Positions 1 to 10,749 are shown, counted from the stretch's first letter. The stretch is 64,000 bases of DNA from Cordylochernes scorpioides (GCA_030710605.1 CP092879.1:40424842-40488841); one strand, 5' to 3'. Program-made: numbers and translations. Notes: a model not told the origin generated them from the letters alone.

Positions 1-65
1 AAACAGGAGAGGAGAATACCTTTTTATTACCTAACTAAATGACGCCTTTTTTATACTAGGTTCCT

Positions 66-480
66 TTATATTGCTATATCATGTTTGGATGTATAGGTAT
101 TGGCGGAGTATTGTAAACTGTCAATTTTGTCACGACCCAGGATCGAATCCCGCAATGGGGTCTTTTTTCTAACTAAAATTGTTTCAATGACTTTTATTCT
201 TGTAGAATCATATCCCCACCAATGAGTGCATGTATCTAAAAGAACTCTGGCACAGGATCGAATCCTGAATAGGACACCTATTTCTAAGGAAAATTGTTTC
301 AATGGTCCTCGATTCTTGTAGTATTATATCCCCAAAGTGAATACATGCTTCCAAAGGTTCTCTGGAAAATTTATAAAAGTTGAACTGCTTTCCACATATG
401 TAGACATGTGGAGCACTTGCTCAATACAAGTAGTCGCTAACTATTTAACATGTTTATTATGGCCTGTACTAAGTGTTATT
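66..480 (+). repeat. tRNA-derived SINE, two partly tandem units
   Basis: Two units each begin with a B-box-like motif (ggatcgaatcc near 130 and near 255) followed by the tract gtttcaatg and a body with gattcttgta. The second unit continues into the family 3' region, with gaactgctttccacat and gtagacatgtggagcactt. The same body is present at 59188-59460, 55330-55590 and in fragments elsewhere, which defines a dispersed Pol III-type family. The units look diverged and not intact. The partner copy is at 33886-34300. Confidence 0.7.
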
Positions 481-489
481 TATATAAAG

Positions 490-800
490 GGGGATATAAA
501 TTTCATATATCCAAGAAGTACACAAGTTTGCAATATATTAACAAGAAATATCCAAGAGGTAAACAAGTATGTAAGAAGCCGACAATAAATATCCACGAAG
601 TAAACAAGTATGCTAGAAGCCGACAAGAAATATCCACGAAGTAATCCAAGAAGCTGACAATAACTCTCAAAGAAGTAAACAAGTATGCAAAATGATTTTA
701 CAAGAAACAGCCTAGAAATATACAAGAAATATCAAAGAAGTAAACAAGTATAAAAAAGCAGACAAAAGGTATACAAGAAGAAAGCATACTAGAAAAGGAA
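490..800. repeat. Imperfect minisatellite
   Basis: A motif of roughly 45 bases recurs about six times with substitutions and indels: aagaagtaaacaagtatg, then a-rich gccgacaagaaatatcca. The short ORFs over this stretch are only products of the A-rich repeat. The same array lies at 34310-34625 in the duplicated segment, with point differences only. Confidence 0.8.
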
Positions 801-2018
801 AGACGCAGATACACAATAGATACACCAAATATTAGATCAAATTATATACAATAAATAGACATGAAATGGACAAGATGTCTACAAGGGATATTCAAAATTT
901 AACACAAAGTCTAACTAGCCCAGTACAATAGAATATAAAATAGTTTACACTCTCACAAACTTGATATGTCTACATAAATAACAGCGAAGATCTAAGGGTA
1001 TCTTCCACCTTCTTCTGTCATAGGTGGGACATAGTCTGAAGTGTCAAGCTCCATGGTAGACGTTCTATGGTGAAGTATCTACAGCAGCCCGAGCAGCTAG
1101 ACGGAGCCAACATCCTAATCAATATTTCAGAAGGTTTAATATGAAGAGCCTCTAAATATTTACAAGTTTTGAAGGAGTTATGAAGTGTATTTATGCCACA
1201 TGGGCAAACACTACTCTTATCTTTCTACCTCCGACGAATCAAGATTTTAAGTCCAACCAGATTTCCCTTGGCGCCCTGTCGATTTGTAAACATGGCAGCT
1301 ACCCTATCTTTTATTTATTGTCTCATCTTGTTTAGTGCTCTCATCGTGGTTAGTAATGTCTCTTTTTGAATGCTATTTGGATATGAGGAAAACTGCTTTT
1401 GTTGTGAAGAATTATTGCGTTCTTTTTTAATCATTAAATATTGTGAACTCTGATGACGGTGTAAATAGGTATGTTTTAAAGCAAATGGAATTTCATTATT
1501 AATGAATCTTTTCTTTTGTTAATATTGTTTAATTAGAAATGTTTCTCTTTTTCTAGTGAACTAATCACTCAAGAATATCTTGACTTAAGGATCAATAAAG
1601 CTAGCAAAAACAATAGGAAAAGGGATTTATTTTAATAGAACATATTGTGTACTGGCTTTGAACTTTCTGAAGAGATTAGTATTGCATAAAAACGGTGGAT
1701 TTCGAAATCCAGTACGGATATATTGCCTTAGAAAAAAACTCTTTTTTTCCTTATGTTTTATCAATTGCCTATTCTTCCTTTTTATATGATTATAAATATT
1801 ATATATTATATATAAATAAATAATTATCATATATTAGATCTGAATTGATTTATTTTTGAATTAATATTTCTTGGGGTAAAACGCCTCTCTTTATCATGGG
1901 TTTTCTTTGATTTAAACTGAATGACCTGGGCATGTGATCCACTCACGCTGTATAAGGCCAAAGTAAGAAACTATCTGATGAAAATTTCACTTTACTTCTT
2001 AAATATATATACAATTTG
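801..2018. other. AT-rich stretch without a recognisable gene
   Basis: Low-complexity sequence with a slightly GC-richer part at 1000-1350. No ORF in it resembles a known family, and I see no RNA gene. It is conserved in the partner copy (34621-35832) with few differences, which reflects the duplication and not selection. Confidence 0.6.
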
Positions 2019-2090
2019 AGCAAAAATACGAGAATCACGGGACGAGTGTCTTTTGTAAGACACTCGTCCCGTGATTCTCGTATTTTTGCT
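2019..2090. repeat. Perfect 34-bp-arm palindrome
   Basis: The arms run from agcaaaaatacgagaatc through cgggacgagtgtctt and back, with a 4-base loop (ttgt). The partner copy (36659-36713) has lost about 17 bases of the right arm, so the structure is polymorphic between copies. The Helitron in the partner inserted a few bases to the left. It could be a very short foldback element or an unstable cruciform sequence. Confidence 0.9.
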
Positions 2091-2783
2091 TACTTTATTG
2101 AATGGGATTCCAATACTTATAGATATATACAATTTATAATGGTTATATAATTATAATTAATTTATATATTTTATATAATCTAAAATTCAAATATTTTTTT
2201 TTTCAAAAACATTTATTTAATTTTTATCATTGACCATTCTTTTATTTTTGACCATAGATTTAGAATATTTTGAATTTTAATTTGTAAATATGTATAGTTA
2301 ACCTACCTATTTTTTAAATCACGAATATATAATTCATTTTATAATTTCTATATTACTGTGAAAAATAATTTTATGTATAATTTACTTCAAGTAATTCAAA
2401 ATAAAAACTACTCGATGGGTAAATAATTATCTTTCCTATTTTCACGACTGCACCTTCAATTCTCTATCTTTTTCAACAACAAAACAAAATATTCATAACA
2501 TATATAGATATTAACTTTTATATAACCTTTTTTTAAACATTAAATGCCGAAAAATTCAATTGTATATTATGATAGCAAAAAAAAAAGGATGTTTTTGCCT
2601 ATTATCCGTTTTAAAAATTAAGCCACTAAACCAAATTCTCATTTTTTTTGTTTTCATACATTTTCTTCAACGCAAACTTCTATTGACATGCCTTTTTCCT
2701 TTTAAAAAATAAGCTTATATCATCTTTATATATACATTCTGGAGAGAGTTCCTAAAATATCTATTTATTATCTATTTACTCAG

Positions 2784-3092
2784 TGTGTAGAAATGTCGGG
2801 TAATAGTTTCACAAAACACTGATGCGAAATTCGGTAGAAGAATTCGCAGTGATGATTATTTTTGGGCTGTTGCAAGGATTTAAATAAGATCACTAAATAG
2901 CAGAAAGGAGAGGGTAAAAGTCTCCTTCTAACTAACTTTATTTAATACATCTTAAGAGGACAGAGGAAAACACCCAACTGGTCGGTAGCAGACCAAGCCG
3001 TGTTCTGGTCCTTTATTGGCGGCTGGCGCCGCCGAAGCTTGTTTGTTTACAGTCGTCACCTGAGCCGTCTGGACGGCGTCCATTATTCCACA
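2784..3092 (-). repeat. BEL/Pao 3' LTR, first copy
   Basis: This 309-bp sequence starts tgtgtagaaatg and ends ttccaca, giving TG/CA termini. It is nearly identical to 37404-37712 and 41173-41481. The five bases just outside (2779-2783) are ctcag, the same as the five bases beyond the far LTR at 41482-41486. That fixes the true target duplication; the partner copy carries cttag here, a single change. Confidence 0.93.
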
Positions 3093-4280
3093 TACTCCCA
3101 CCTGTTTTTTCCTAGGCACACAGAAAAACAATAATAATCGTCCAATTGGTTGGGTGTACAAACGGTTCTTCCCGATCTAGTCTGTATTTTTGCAGTTTTC
3201 TTTCTTTCCGCACAGATTTCTTCTTCATTCAGGTCTTTATACCTGGAAGGCCAATATTCTTCGGTGATTTTTAACCAGGAAGGGCCCTCCCACCATCTAG
3301 ACTGTATCAGTCGGGAAAGGCTGCATCCTCTGGAGGGTAAATCAGCTGGATTGCACTCGTTAGGAACATATCTCCAATCTCCAGGATCACTAAGTCTGCA
3401 TATCTCTTTCACGCGATTCCCGACAAAGGAACCCAACTGGTTATCGCGCTTTATCCAAGCTTTTTGCAATAGAATTTTAGGCTTTATTAATATTGGGTTC
3501 AGAAATCCAATAAGGTCATATATCTGAGCTAAGCAGGACAGGATACTCCTTTTGGTTATCTTGGGGGGTATGGCTACAGAAATTTCACATGACAAGCATT
3601 CTTCCCTTTTATCCCAACATATACCAAGCACTTTAGATATCTCTGCTTTCAAAGGGTAAGTATCGGAGGCCACGTCCAGGCTATGCTCCCAACGGCTTAG
3701 CTCCATCCGAACATTACCCATGATGGACGTTGCGGTCAATTTGAGATCTTGTAACTCTTCAAAATAGTTCACGCTTGTGACTAAATTGTCCACATAAAAG
3801 GATTTCTGCAACCTCTGAGCTAACGGTTCATGTTCAGGTCGAACATTAGACAGGTGGTATTCGATTACTGCCCCCAAAATGAAAGGACTACAGTTAACAC
3901 CGAAAACGACACGTCTATGTCAGAATACTTCTGTCTTTTCTCCATTTTGGGAATACCACAGAAAACGCAGGTAATCTCTGTCCCTTTCATTCACCTCAAT
4001 CTGAAGAAACGCTTTCTTAATGTCTGCCACGACACCAAACTTGCCATTTCTAAACCTTAGCATAAGGTTGGGAATCATCTCTATGAGGTTAGGTCCTTTT
4101 TTAAGACAGTCATTTAAAGATGGGAGGATCTATAATCCTTGCTAGAAGCATCAAAGACAAGCCTGATAGGCGTAGTCCCACTGGAGAGTTTCACCACCGG
4201 ACGAGGAGGCAGGTAGAAGGCCTCAGCGTCGTGTTGTTCAGCTGGGACTTTCTCAATTATCCCATCATCCAAACAGCCTC
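3083..4280 (-). pseudogene. BEL/Pao pol 3' part (RT to C-terminal tail), cut by gap
   Basis: On the minus strand one 264-residue open frame (3083-3877) holds the RT catalytic-type motif YVDN, the block beginning TKRSILSCLAQIYD typical of Pao-family pol, then WRYVPNECNPADLPSRG and WWEGPSWL. It ends with a TRSGR tail characteristic of the extreme pol C-terminus. The RNase H domain and the whole integrase are missing, apparently through two internal in-frame deletions shared with the partner copy. Further RT sequence (for example RPVVKLSSGTTPIRLVFDAS) lies at 4114-4280 in another frame before the N gap. YVDN in place of YVDD and the frame break argue that it is dead. Confidence 0.88.
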
Positions 4281-4380
4281 NNNNNNNNNNNNNNNNNNNN
4301 NNNNNNNNNNNNNNNNNNNNNNNNNNNNNNNNNNNNNNNNNNNNNNNNNNNNNNNNNNNNNNNNNNNNNNNNNNNNNNNN
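4281..4380. other. Assembly gap of exactly 100 N
   Basis: A run of 100 unknown bases, the usual placeholder for a gap of unknown size. The sequence left of it continues in the partner copy (38898 onward), but the sequence right of it is unrelated, so the junction need not be genuine. Confidence 1.
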
Positions 4381-4945
4381 GATCGTTTCCCAGCAAACCA
4401 ATTTGATACGAATCTATTTTTTCTAACATTCTTTGACAATGAAACATTTTCGACCGAACTAGACAATTTCTATTCGAGTAAAAGTTGATATTCTTAAATA
4501 ATCTCTTCAATATGTTAAAGAGCTAAAAGTTAAAACCTGGTGCAGTAGGCTCTATTGCCGTTGATATTGAAAATTAGCAAGAATACCATAAGGTGAAATA
4601 TGATGGGCATTTCCACCAATTAGACGCGAATCTATTGTTTCTAACATTCTTTGACCATGAAAAATCTCTGACCTAACTAGACAATTATACCATGTTTTCT
4701 CCTGTAGAAGGGCGTTCATGCCTGAAAGCTAGAGAATAAAAAAGCCTTTGAAAAGATACTTTAACATGGAGGCCTGATATGTTTATACTCAATAACTATA
4801 CAAGTAAAAGTGTGATATTCATCAAGATTTTATTCATTATGTTAAAGAGGTACAAGTTAAACCTGGTGGAGAAGGCTCTATTGCCGTTGATATTAAAAAT
4901 AGCAAGATGATAATAAGGTGAAAAATGATGGGTATTTCCACAATT
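4381..4945. repeat. Degenerate direct repeats
   Basis: Two diverged units share ggctctattgccgttgat and a following tract with aaggtgaaa-atgatggg (about 4545-4610 and 4870-4935). A second shared block, ctaacattctttgac, is at 4421 and 4641. The spacing is uneven (230-325 bases), so this is a decayed tandem or nested repeat of unknown class. The flanking 4946-5190 is AT-rich with nothing recognisable. Confidence 0.65.
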
Positions 4946-5191
4946 TTCTGACCAGGATGTAATAAATGTTTAAATATATATTAATATTTCGAAAATATGC
5001 ATTCTCTATCTGAAAAGGTTTATGTTGAATGTATAGTGTTTAACTTTATGGCCATTTCTTGCTCGAAATATATAATTGACTGTAATATTTATTAAAGTCT
5101 GAGAAATCTTAGTATTCATTCAACCTGAAGTCTCACATTTTGGAAAGTATGCGGGAATTCAGTGGAAAAGGAACATATGCAAAAGTGTATA

Positions 5192-5396
5192 CACTCATGC
5201 ACAAAACTTAAGGAAGTTTTATATTTTGATGTCGCCGGTCGACCGTCTTTTGAAGGAGACAGGTAATTTTGTTCACTCATGGTTATCTCGTGTTATTTCA
5301 ATAAAGGCAAGTGTGTATCAAATATATTTCAGAGTTATTGTCTGAATCCCTATATACATGCTAAAAGGTACAACTTCCTTAAGTTTTATCAAGGGA
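5192..5396. mobile_element. MITE family A, copy 1
   Basis: About 205 bp with imperfect terminal inverted repeats: caaaacttaaggaagtt on the left and aacttccttaagtttt on the right, flanked by TA. It lies in the opposite orientation to the other copies, at 11175-11395, 13903-14079, 30982-32374 (split) and 54876-55084. The TA target and short size fit a Tc1/mariner-mobilised MITE. No coding capacity. Confidence 0.88.
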
Positions 5397-5639
5397 TATA
5401 TATGTGAATATTATTTACATATTTACAACTTCAGCTATGTAATTTATATCAGTTCTTTTGTCTTTGTGAAGGTGTCTTCTCAGGAATAAAAATATTTATA
5501 TTTCTCAATGTAAAAACTCAATCAATATAAAATTCCTACAAAAATGTTTAATATTAGCTTAATAGATTAACTTGGATTTTATGTAAATAATACAGTATTA
5601 TTTTTCAATTAGGAGATTATATACATGAACACTGAAAAT

Positions 5640-6010
5640 CTGAAACGATGCCTTTATATGCAGGAATATTGTTGCACCAGGCTGCGGTTTGGCAGATTCT
5701 TCAGTCTTGATTCTCTCTTCAGACGCGTCTTTCATCTTTCCAGAACGTGTCTTAACCATCCTACAAGATTAAACCAGTCAATAATAAGACAACTATATTT
5801 TTAGGTAACACCTAGAATATCTCTTTATCACATCAAAGTTTAAAGCAGGTGGGGTATTTAGTGTATCAAAATACAAATTATTTTATAGTAAATAATATTT
5901 CATAATAATATTCTGTTTTATAAAAATAAATAAATATACAATTTAAATTTGAAATATATGGAAAATAATATTATAAATAATTTTAAAAATAGGCGCATTA
6001 ACCATTATAC
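5640..6010 (-). repeat. Dispersed repeat family C, copy 1, with a short coding-like segment
   Basis: Reading the minus strand, the order is an AT-rich leader, a cttgtag-like acceptor, then an ATG (5759-5757) opening a frame with MVKTRSGK at its start and KPQPGATI near residue 30. The same leader and same peptide core recur at 28905-29275 and 60783-61195. In this copy the frame is open past the conserved core. The family is probably a fragment of a larger element; the product is not recognised. Confidence 0.7.
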
Positions 6011-7239
6011 AACAATATATAATTTCTGAACTAGTCTTTCATTATAAACTCTCTCTCCAATTAAAAAAAAATTCAAAAATTTATACTTTTCCTATCGGTA
6101 ACTCTCTTTGGAGAAAATTCAATTGCTAACTTACAGGTACTTAAAAACAGCACGTTATGATGAACTCGATAATGATTAAATATTGTACTGCTAATAAAGT
6201 GAATAATAAAATGAATAGTAAATAATATAAATAGAAAATATATATATAAATTCGAAGAAATATTTACCAGAATTGTGCATGGCTTATTGGTCTAGTCTTA
6301 TACGATGTCTGCATACTTATGAGGAATGGGTTTGATAAGTTATATTTCTGTAGATATATATTCTCCTGGTAAAATATATTTATTTATTATATATTATTTT
6401 ATTATATATATGAACTATTCTTTGAACTTGCAAAGTTCACCAAATAATGACGAATAGCGAATATGCATACATATTACAAATATAATATATAATTTGATCT
6501 AATTAAAAATATCCTTGCACAATACAGGAATTCTAGCCTTTTTTTCACCAAATTCCGTTCAAATTATGGTAAGACATACCTGTGAGTTAAACGGAGGTAA
6601 AATTCATAGTGATCTTTATTGTTCCAGGTTTGAGGGGAAAAGACAAAAATGGGCATTTTTAAGACAAGCAATGTAACAAGTCAAATAAATATATCATATA
6701 TGATATTTTGTTGTTGCCGTTGTTGTCCATGGATGTAGGGGTCATAGCCTATTATACGAGTATATCTCCATTTTGAATAGTTGAGGAAACAAGCATGGAT
6801 CTTAAACCTGGTTTACAACGAAAGGTTCACTATCCTCTTCTTTAAACATCTTTTAAGCTCTAAGCTAAACTTACAATGATATTTTATATAAAAAAGGGCG
6901 TACCTGGATATATGAAAAAATATATTTTCTTAAAATATTTCGAGGGACAATGACAAAGTTGTTTCCATCTGATACGTAATAATTTGTAAATTACCTTTAA
7001 GTTTATTGTGCAAATATTTGACAAAGAGGGAGAAATCCCCTTCGAAATATGTTGAGGAAAAAAATGATTTTTTTAAACAAATCCTAGTAAGCCCGTTTCT
7101 GTATAAATGTATTCAATGAATCGCCTTTTGACTTAAAAAAAACAATGATGTGTCTTTCGAATTCCTTTTTTCCACGGATCTTATGGCTCGACTCAAAGCT
7201 CGGAAACTATAAAATTTAAAATAAATACAGGGAAGATCT
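6011..7239. other. AT-rich stretch, no gene seen
   Basis: No ORF of note on either strand, no RNA gene and no clear repeat that matches elsewhere in the window. Short TA-rich runs near 6240 and 6400. Confidence 0.5.
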
Positions 7240-8424
7240 TTATGATTCTAGACCATTATCTCACCTTTATGTGATACACATAAACAGATGGAAAATGTGA
7301 AAATTGAGTAGAAAAACAGACACATAGGAAAATACCTATGTTCCTCGCCTCCATGTTAAGCACACAAACAGCTATGTAAATAAAGCAGTGAGTCAGACTC
7401 TAGGAAAATTCCATATCCCTCGATCACTACCACACCTCAATGTGATGTAAATATATAGTTATGTGAATCTAGCTGTTAGACAGACTCTAGGGAGTTTCTT
7501 ATGGCTCAGGACCACTGAAATCCTGACCTCCATGTTATATACATATAGAGCTATGCAAATCAGGCAGTGAGACCTAGTCTAGGAGGTGTTCCATGGCCCA
7601 GAACACAGCCTCACCCTATGTTATATACATATACAGCTATGTATATCTGACTGTTAGACAGACTCTAGAAGATTTATATGGCCCAGGACCACTACAAACA
7701 TGACCTCCATGTTATATAAATATAGAGCTATGCAAATCAGGCAGAGAGACCTAGTCTAGGAAGTGTTCCATGGCTCAAAACACAGTCTTATCTCCATGTT
7801 ATATACATATACAACTATGCAAATCAGGCAGTGAGACCTAGTTTAGGGGGTGTTCCATGGCCCAGAACACAATCTCACCTCCATGCTATATGCATATACA
7901 GCTATGCAAATCAGGCTGTGAGACCTAGTCTAGGAGGTGTTCCATGGCCCAGAACACAATCTCACCTCCATGCTATATACATATACAGCTATGTAAATTA
8001 GACAGTGAGACCTAGTCTAGGAGGTGTTCCATGGCCCAGAACACAATCTCACCTCCATGTTATATACATATAAAGATATGCAAATCAGGCAGTGAGACCT
8101 AGTCTAGGAGGTGTTCCATGGCCCAGTACACAATCTCACCTCCATGTTATATACATATACAGCTATGTAAATCTGACTGTTAGACAGATTCTAGGAGGAT
8201 GTACCATGGCACAAAGCACAATCTCACCTCGATGTTATATACATATACAGCTATGTAAATCTGACTGTTAGACAGATTCTAGAAGGTTTTCTATGGAGCA
8301 GGACCACTGTAAACCTAACCTCCATGTTAATTACATATACAGCTATGCAAATCAGGCAGTGAGACCTTGTCTAGGGGGTGTTCCATGGCCCAGAACACAA
8401 TATCACCTCCATGTTATATACATA
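7240..8424. repeat. 87-bp satellite array (left part)
   Basis: The unit contains atatacatatacagctatg, then cagtgagacctagtctagg, then tgttccatggcccagaaca. The spacing between matching positions at 7861, 7948, 8035 and 8122 is 87 bases each time. Units at the left end are more diverged, while those at 7800-8150 are nearly identical, as expected of an array homogenised in its centre. Two unit subtypes are present, with cagtgagacctagtc or with ctgttagacagactc. The array resumes at 8739-8880 after a Helitron. Confidence 0.92.
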
Positions 8425-8738
8425 CTAGCCGTATGACCCGGGCAACGCCCGGGGTTTACCCGATTAAATGCTTTTATTCAAATACTATTCGTTACAATTA
8501 TAAATTGGCGCCGTGGATGTCATTCTTGTATAATATATAAATTAGTTTTTAAAATTGTAAAAAAAAAAAATGCATCGGCCGGGAATCGAACCCGGGGCGC
8601 CCGCGTGGCAGGCGAGCATTCTACCACTGAACCAAAAGCAAACGGTGACAGAATTAAGAACGCATGGCGATGATAACTGTATATTATCCGTGACAGAGGC
8701 GGCCGATGAGGAAAGACGGTCGTGACTATATATAGTAA
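8425..8738 (-). mobile_element. Helitron (non-autonomous) inserted in the satellite, carrying tRNA-Gly sequence
   Basis: On the minus strand the element ends in a hairpin (cccgggcgttgcccggg type) followed by CTAG, with A on the outside. Its 3' 120 bases match the Helitron at 9551-10063. The satellite reads continuously from ...tatacata (to 8424) into tacagctatg (from 8739), so the insertion site is A|T with no target duplication. The 5' part differs from the relative and contains a tRNA-Gly-like sequence. Its 5' end does not show a clean TC. Confidence 0.8.
8571..8634 (-). pseudogene. tRNA-Gly (GCC anticodon) pseudogene, 5' acceptor half lost
   Basis: Minus strand: D-arm ttcagtggtagaat, anticodon loop ctgccac (anticodon gcc) within a paired stem, T-arm ccgggttcgattcccgg, and 3' acceptor ccgatgca. 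A long T run follows directly downstream, as a Pol III terminator would. The seven bases that should pair with the 3' acceptor (ttgcttt) do not pair. So this is a truncated copy or a tRNA-derived head, not a working gene. Confidence 0.85.
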
Positions 8739-8880
8739 TACAGCTATGTAATCTGACTGTTAGACAGACTCTAGAAGGTTGTCTATAGACCAAGACCACT
8801 ACAAACCTGACCTCCATGGTATATACATATACAGCTATGTAAATCAGACAGTGAGACCGAGTCTAGGAGGATGTACCATT
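8739..8880. repeat. 87-bp satellite array (right part)
   Basis: Continues the array interrupted by the Helitron, with cagctatgta, ctgttagacagactctag and a final unit ending near tctaggaggatgtacca. After it, 8881-9060 is unique sequence without a recognised gene. Confidence 0.88.
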
Positions 8881-9059
8881 CAAGGTCGGAGTGAAGGTCG
8901 CCGTAATTATCCCAAGTAGCTTTAATTGATTGTCCGAGAGAGTCACCGCAGGGCTCTCTTTTCAACCTCCTCTGCAAATACCATACAAATGCATATATCG
9001 TCCTTTTTACATATCCTATTTTGTCCATCGAGATTTATGCGTTACCTATTCCATATATA

Positions 9060-9155
9060 CCTGGTATTAGCCATAATTATCATGGTTAGAAGGGTTTGCG
9101 GCTACCTTTACTGTAAGTACATTATATGTTTGCACATGTAGAAGCAGTTCAGCTA
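9060..9155 (-). repeat. SINE 3' fragment
   Basis: Minus-strand match to the 3' body of the tRNA-derived SINE: attatcatgg, agtacatt, gtttgcacatgtagaagcagtt, corresponding to the part of 59188-59460 near its tail. Head and B box are absent. 9156-9550 is AT-rich with no gene. Confidence 0.6.
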
Positions 9156-9550
9156 AATACTTACAAGGTACTGGACTTCGATAACTCGGCAACTATTGAA
9201 ATCTTTTGTTTGTTTCTTTTGTTTTATCCTGAATGTCGTATATAACGGTTCTTGCCATCATACCATCAGAGTGCAAATTATTGAAAGGGGCTGGCTCATC
9301 TGCGATTTCGTCAGTTTAAAAAACCATCCTGTTATGAGATTGTATCTAATGCTTTATTAGGATATTCTGCTTTACCCTTTACCGGGAACTTGATGAAGTT
9401 GTTCCGCGAATAGAATATCTTGATAGAAATAATGTAATTTCTTTAAATTTTGAAGCATTATAAAGCGCTCTACTAATAAAAGGAATAAAATACAATTTTA
9501 TTTTTCATTTTTATCTATCGCAATATAAGGGCTGTAGAAAATATATTATA

Positions 9551-10063
9551 CTAGCCGAATGACCCGGGCAACGCCCGGGTTTTACCCGATTAAATGTTTT
9601 TATTCAAATACTATTCGTTACAATTAAAAATTGGCGCCATGGATGTCACTCTTGTGAAACGTCCCGCTCCAAACTTTGTGTCTGAGAAGCGATATTTTTA
9701 TAGAAAGATGATCTAGCTTTTGTTTTCTGCGCGAATGAATGTTTTTCTGTTAGAATTTTGTTCCTGCATACAAAATAATGAACTGGTTTCACCCGTGGTC
9801 TCTGCTTTTTGGAATTTTTCCCGATATAATTTTGTATATGATAATCAAACATGATACAGCAATATCGTCATCACCATTTTCTGACTAAAAATATATAGTT
9901 TTAATAATTGATTTATATATTTTTTAAAATAGCCTATCGTCTTCCCCGTATTCTTTTACCTATGTATGGAAATTTTGGTTTGAATTAGTGAACTATTGCG
10001 AATTTGTATACCGGACATACAGACAGACAAACATACAAACATTCATTTATATATATATAGAGA
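9551..10063 (-). mobile_element. Non-autonomous Helitron, family with cccgggcgttgcccggg hairpin
   Basis: Minus strand: starts TCTCTATATATA, then a gtctgtctgt-like tract, and ends with a terminal hairpin and ctag. Outside bases are A (9550) and T (10064). There is no coding sequence for Rep/helicase. The short ORF inside (9646-9852 minus) resembles nothing known. Length 513 bp. Related 3' ends are at 8425 and 56081. Confidence 0.88.
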
Positions 10064-10749
10064 TGTCATAATTTGTACATAACTGGATGTAATCCGACCA
10101 CAATATGTATGCAATGTATGATCTAAAGAATTTTGATAAAGACAAGGCTTAGAAATCTGGGAGAAAGGTTTAGAGAGAAAGGCCATCAAAGAGGAACGAT
10201 CATTAGCAGGTTTTATTATCCAGGAACTCATAAAACTGGGTTCAAGAACCTAGTCCTTCCGGGATCATGTCAGAACAAGACATGAACAAAGGATTAGCAA
10301 AGATCCAATCAGAGTCCAGGAGGATTAGCTAGGAACCAATGGAAAACTTACACGAGTCGACCATCAGCCAATCAAAACCCTGAGAAGTTTTCGTGTTAAA
10401 TCGCGAACTCAGTTTAGTCAGTGAGGAACGTGGCACCATCGAGACCAGTTTGGAGCCAACCACCATCTTCTCAACGATCAGATAAGTCCAATCCTCAATA
10501 ATGTGAACAGCCATAGTTAATAATCAAACCCGACAAATAGCTTCAACCCCTTTCTCCCTTGATCGCTGGCCTATTCCAATTCAATTCTGTGTCCTTGTTA
10601 TTTTCCCCCTGTGTGAATACCTTACTTCTCAGCAAACACGACTGCGCCCACCACAATCACCAATCAACTCAACCCATCTCAAAAAGATAATCTTCCAACA
10701 TTACATATATATAGTTATAAAAATAGCGATTAAAATATATATCTAAATC
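10064..10749. other. Higher-complexity stretch, gene not resolved
   Basis: Less AT-rich than its surroundings, notably 10180-10680. The longest ORF (10329-10514 minus, 61 codons) resembles no family I know, and I cannot identify splice-joined exons. It may belong to the same transcription unit as the exon-like ORF that follows, or be an unidentified repeat. Confidence 0.35.

Larger units (their letters stand above)
1..4280. repeat. First copy of a large duplicated segment (partner 33821-38898)
   Basis: The sequence matches 33821-38898 base for base apart from scattered substitutions, small indels and two larger differences. The SINE pieces, minisatellite, unique AT-rich stretch and BEL 3' end all come in the same order. 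The copy runs from the first base of the window to the N gap, so its left limit is unknown. It lacks the 824-bp Helitron present in the partner and keeps a longer palindrome at 2019-2090. This could be an allelic haplotype placed in tandem by the assembler or a real segmental duplication. Confidence 0.95.

Noticed and set aside
480-725. Overlapping ORFs over the minisatellite (and at 34300-34545)
   Set aside because: They follow from the A-rich repeat being free of stops; no known domain.
4114-4510. ORFs spanning the N gap on both strands
   Set aside because: They exist only because N codons were read as open; the real content is RT sequence up to 4280.
7240-8424. Regular repeats that could suggest a CRISPR array
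   Set aside because: The whole 87-bp unit is conserved with no unique spacers, and the context is eukaryotic.
8571-8641. Functional tRNA-Gly gene
   Set aside because: The 5' acceptor strand cannot pair with the 3' strand.
9646-9852. 68-codon ORF in the Helitron as Rep or RPA fragment
   Set aside because: No HUH, helicase or OB-fold motif is visible.
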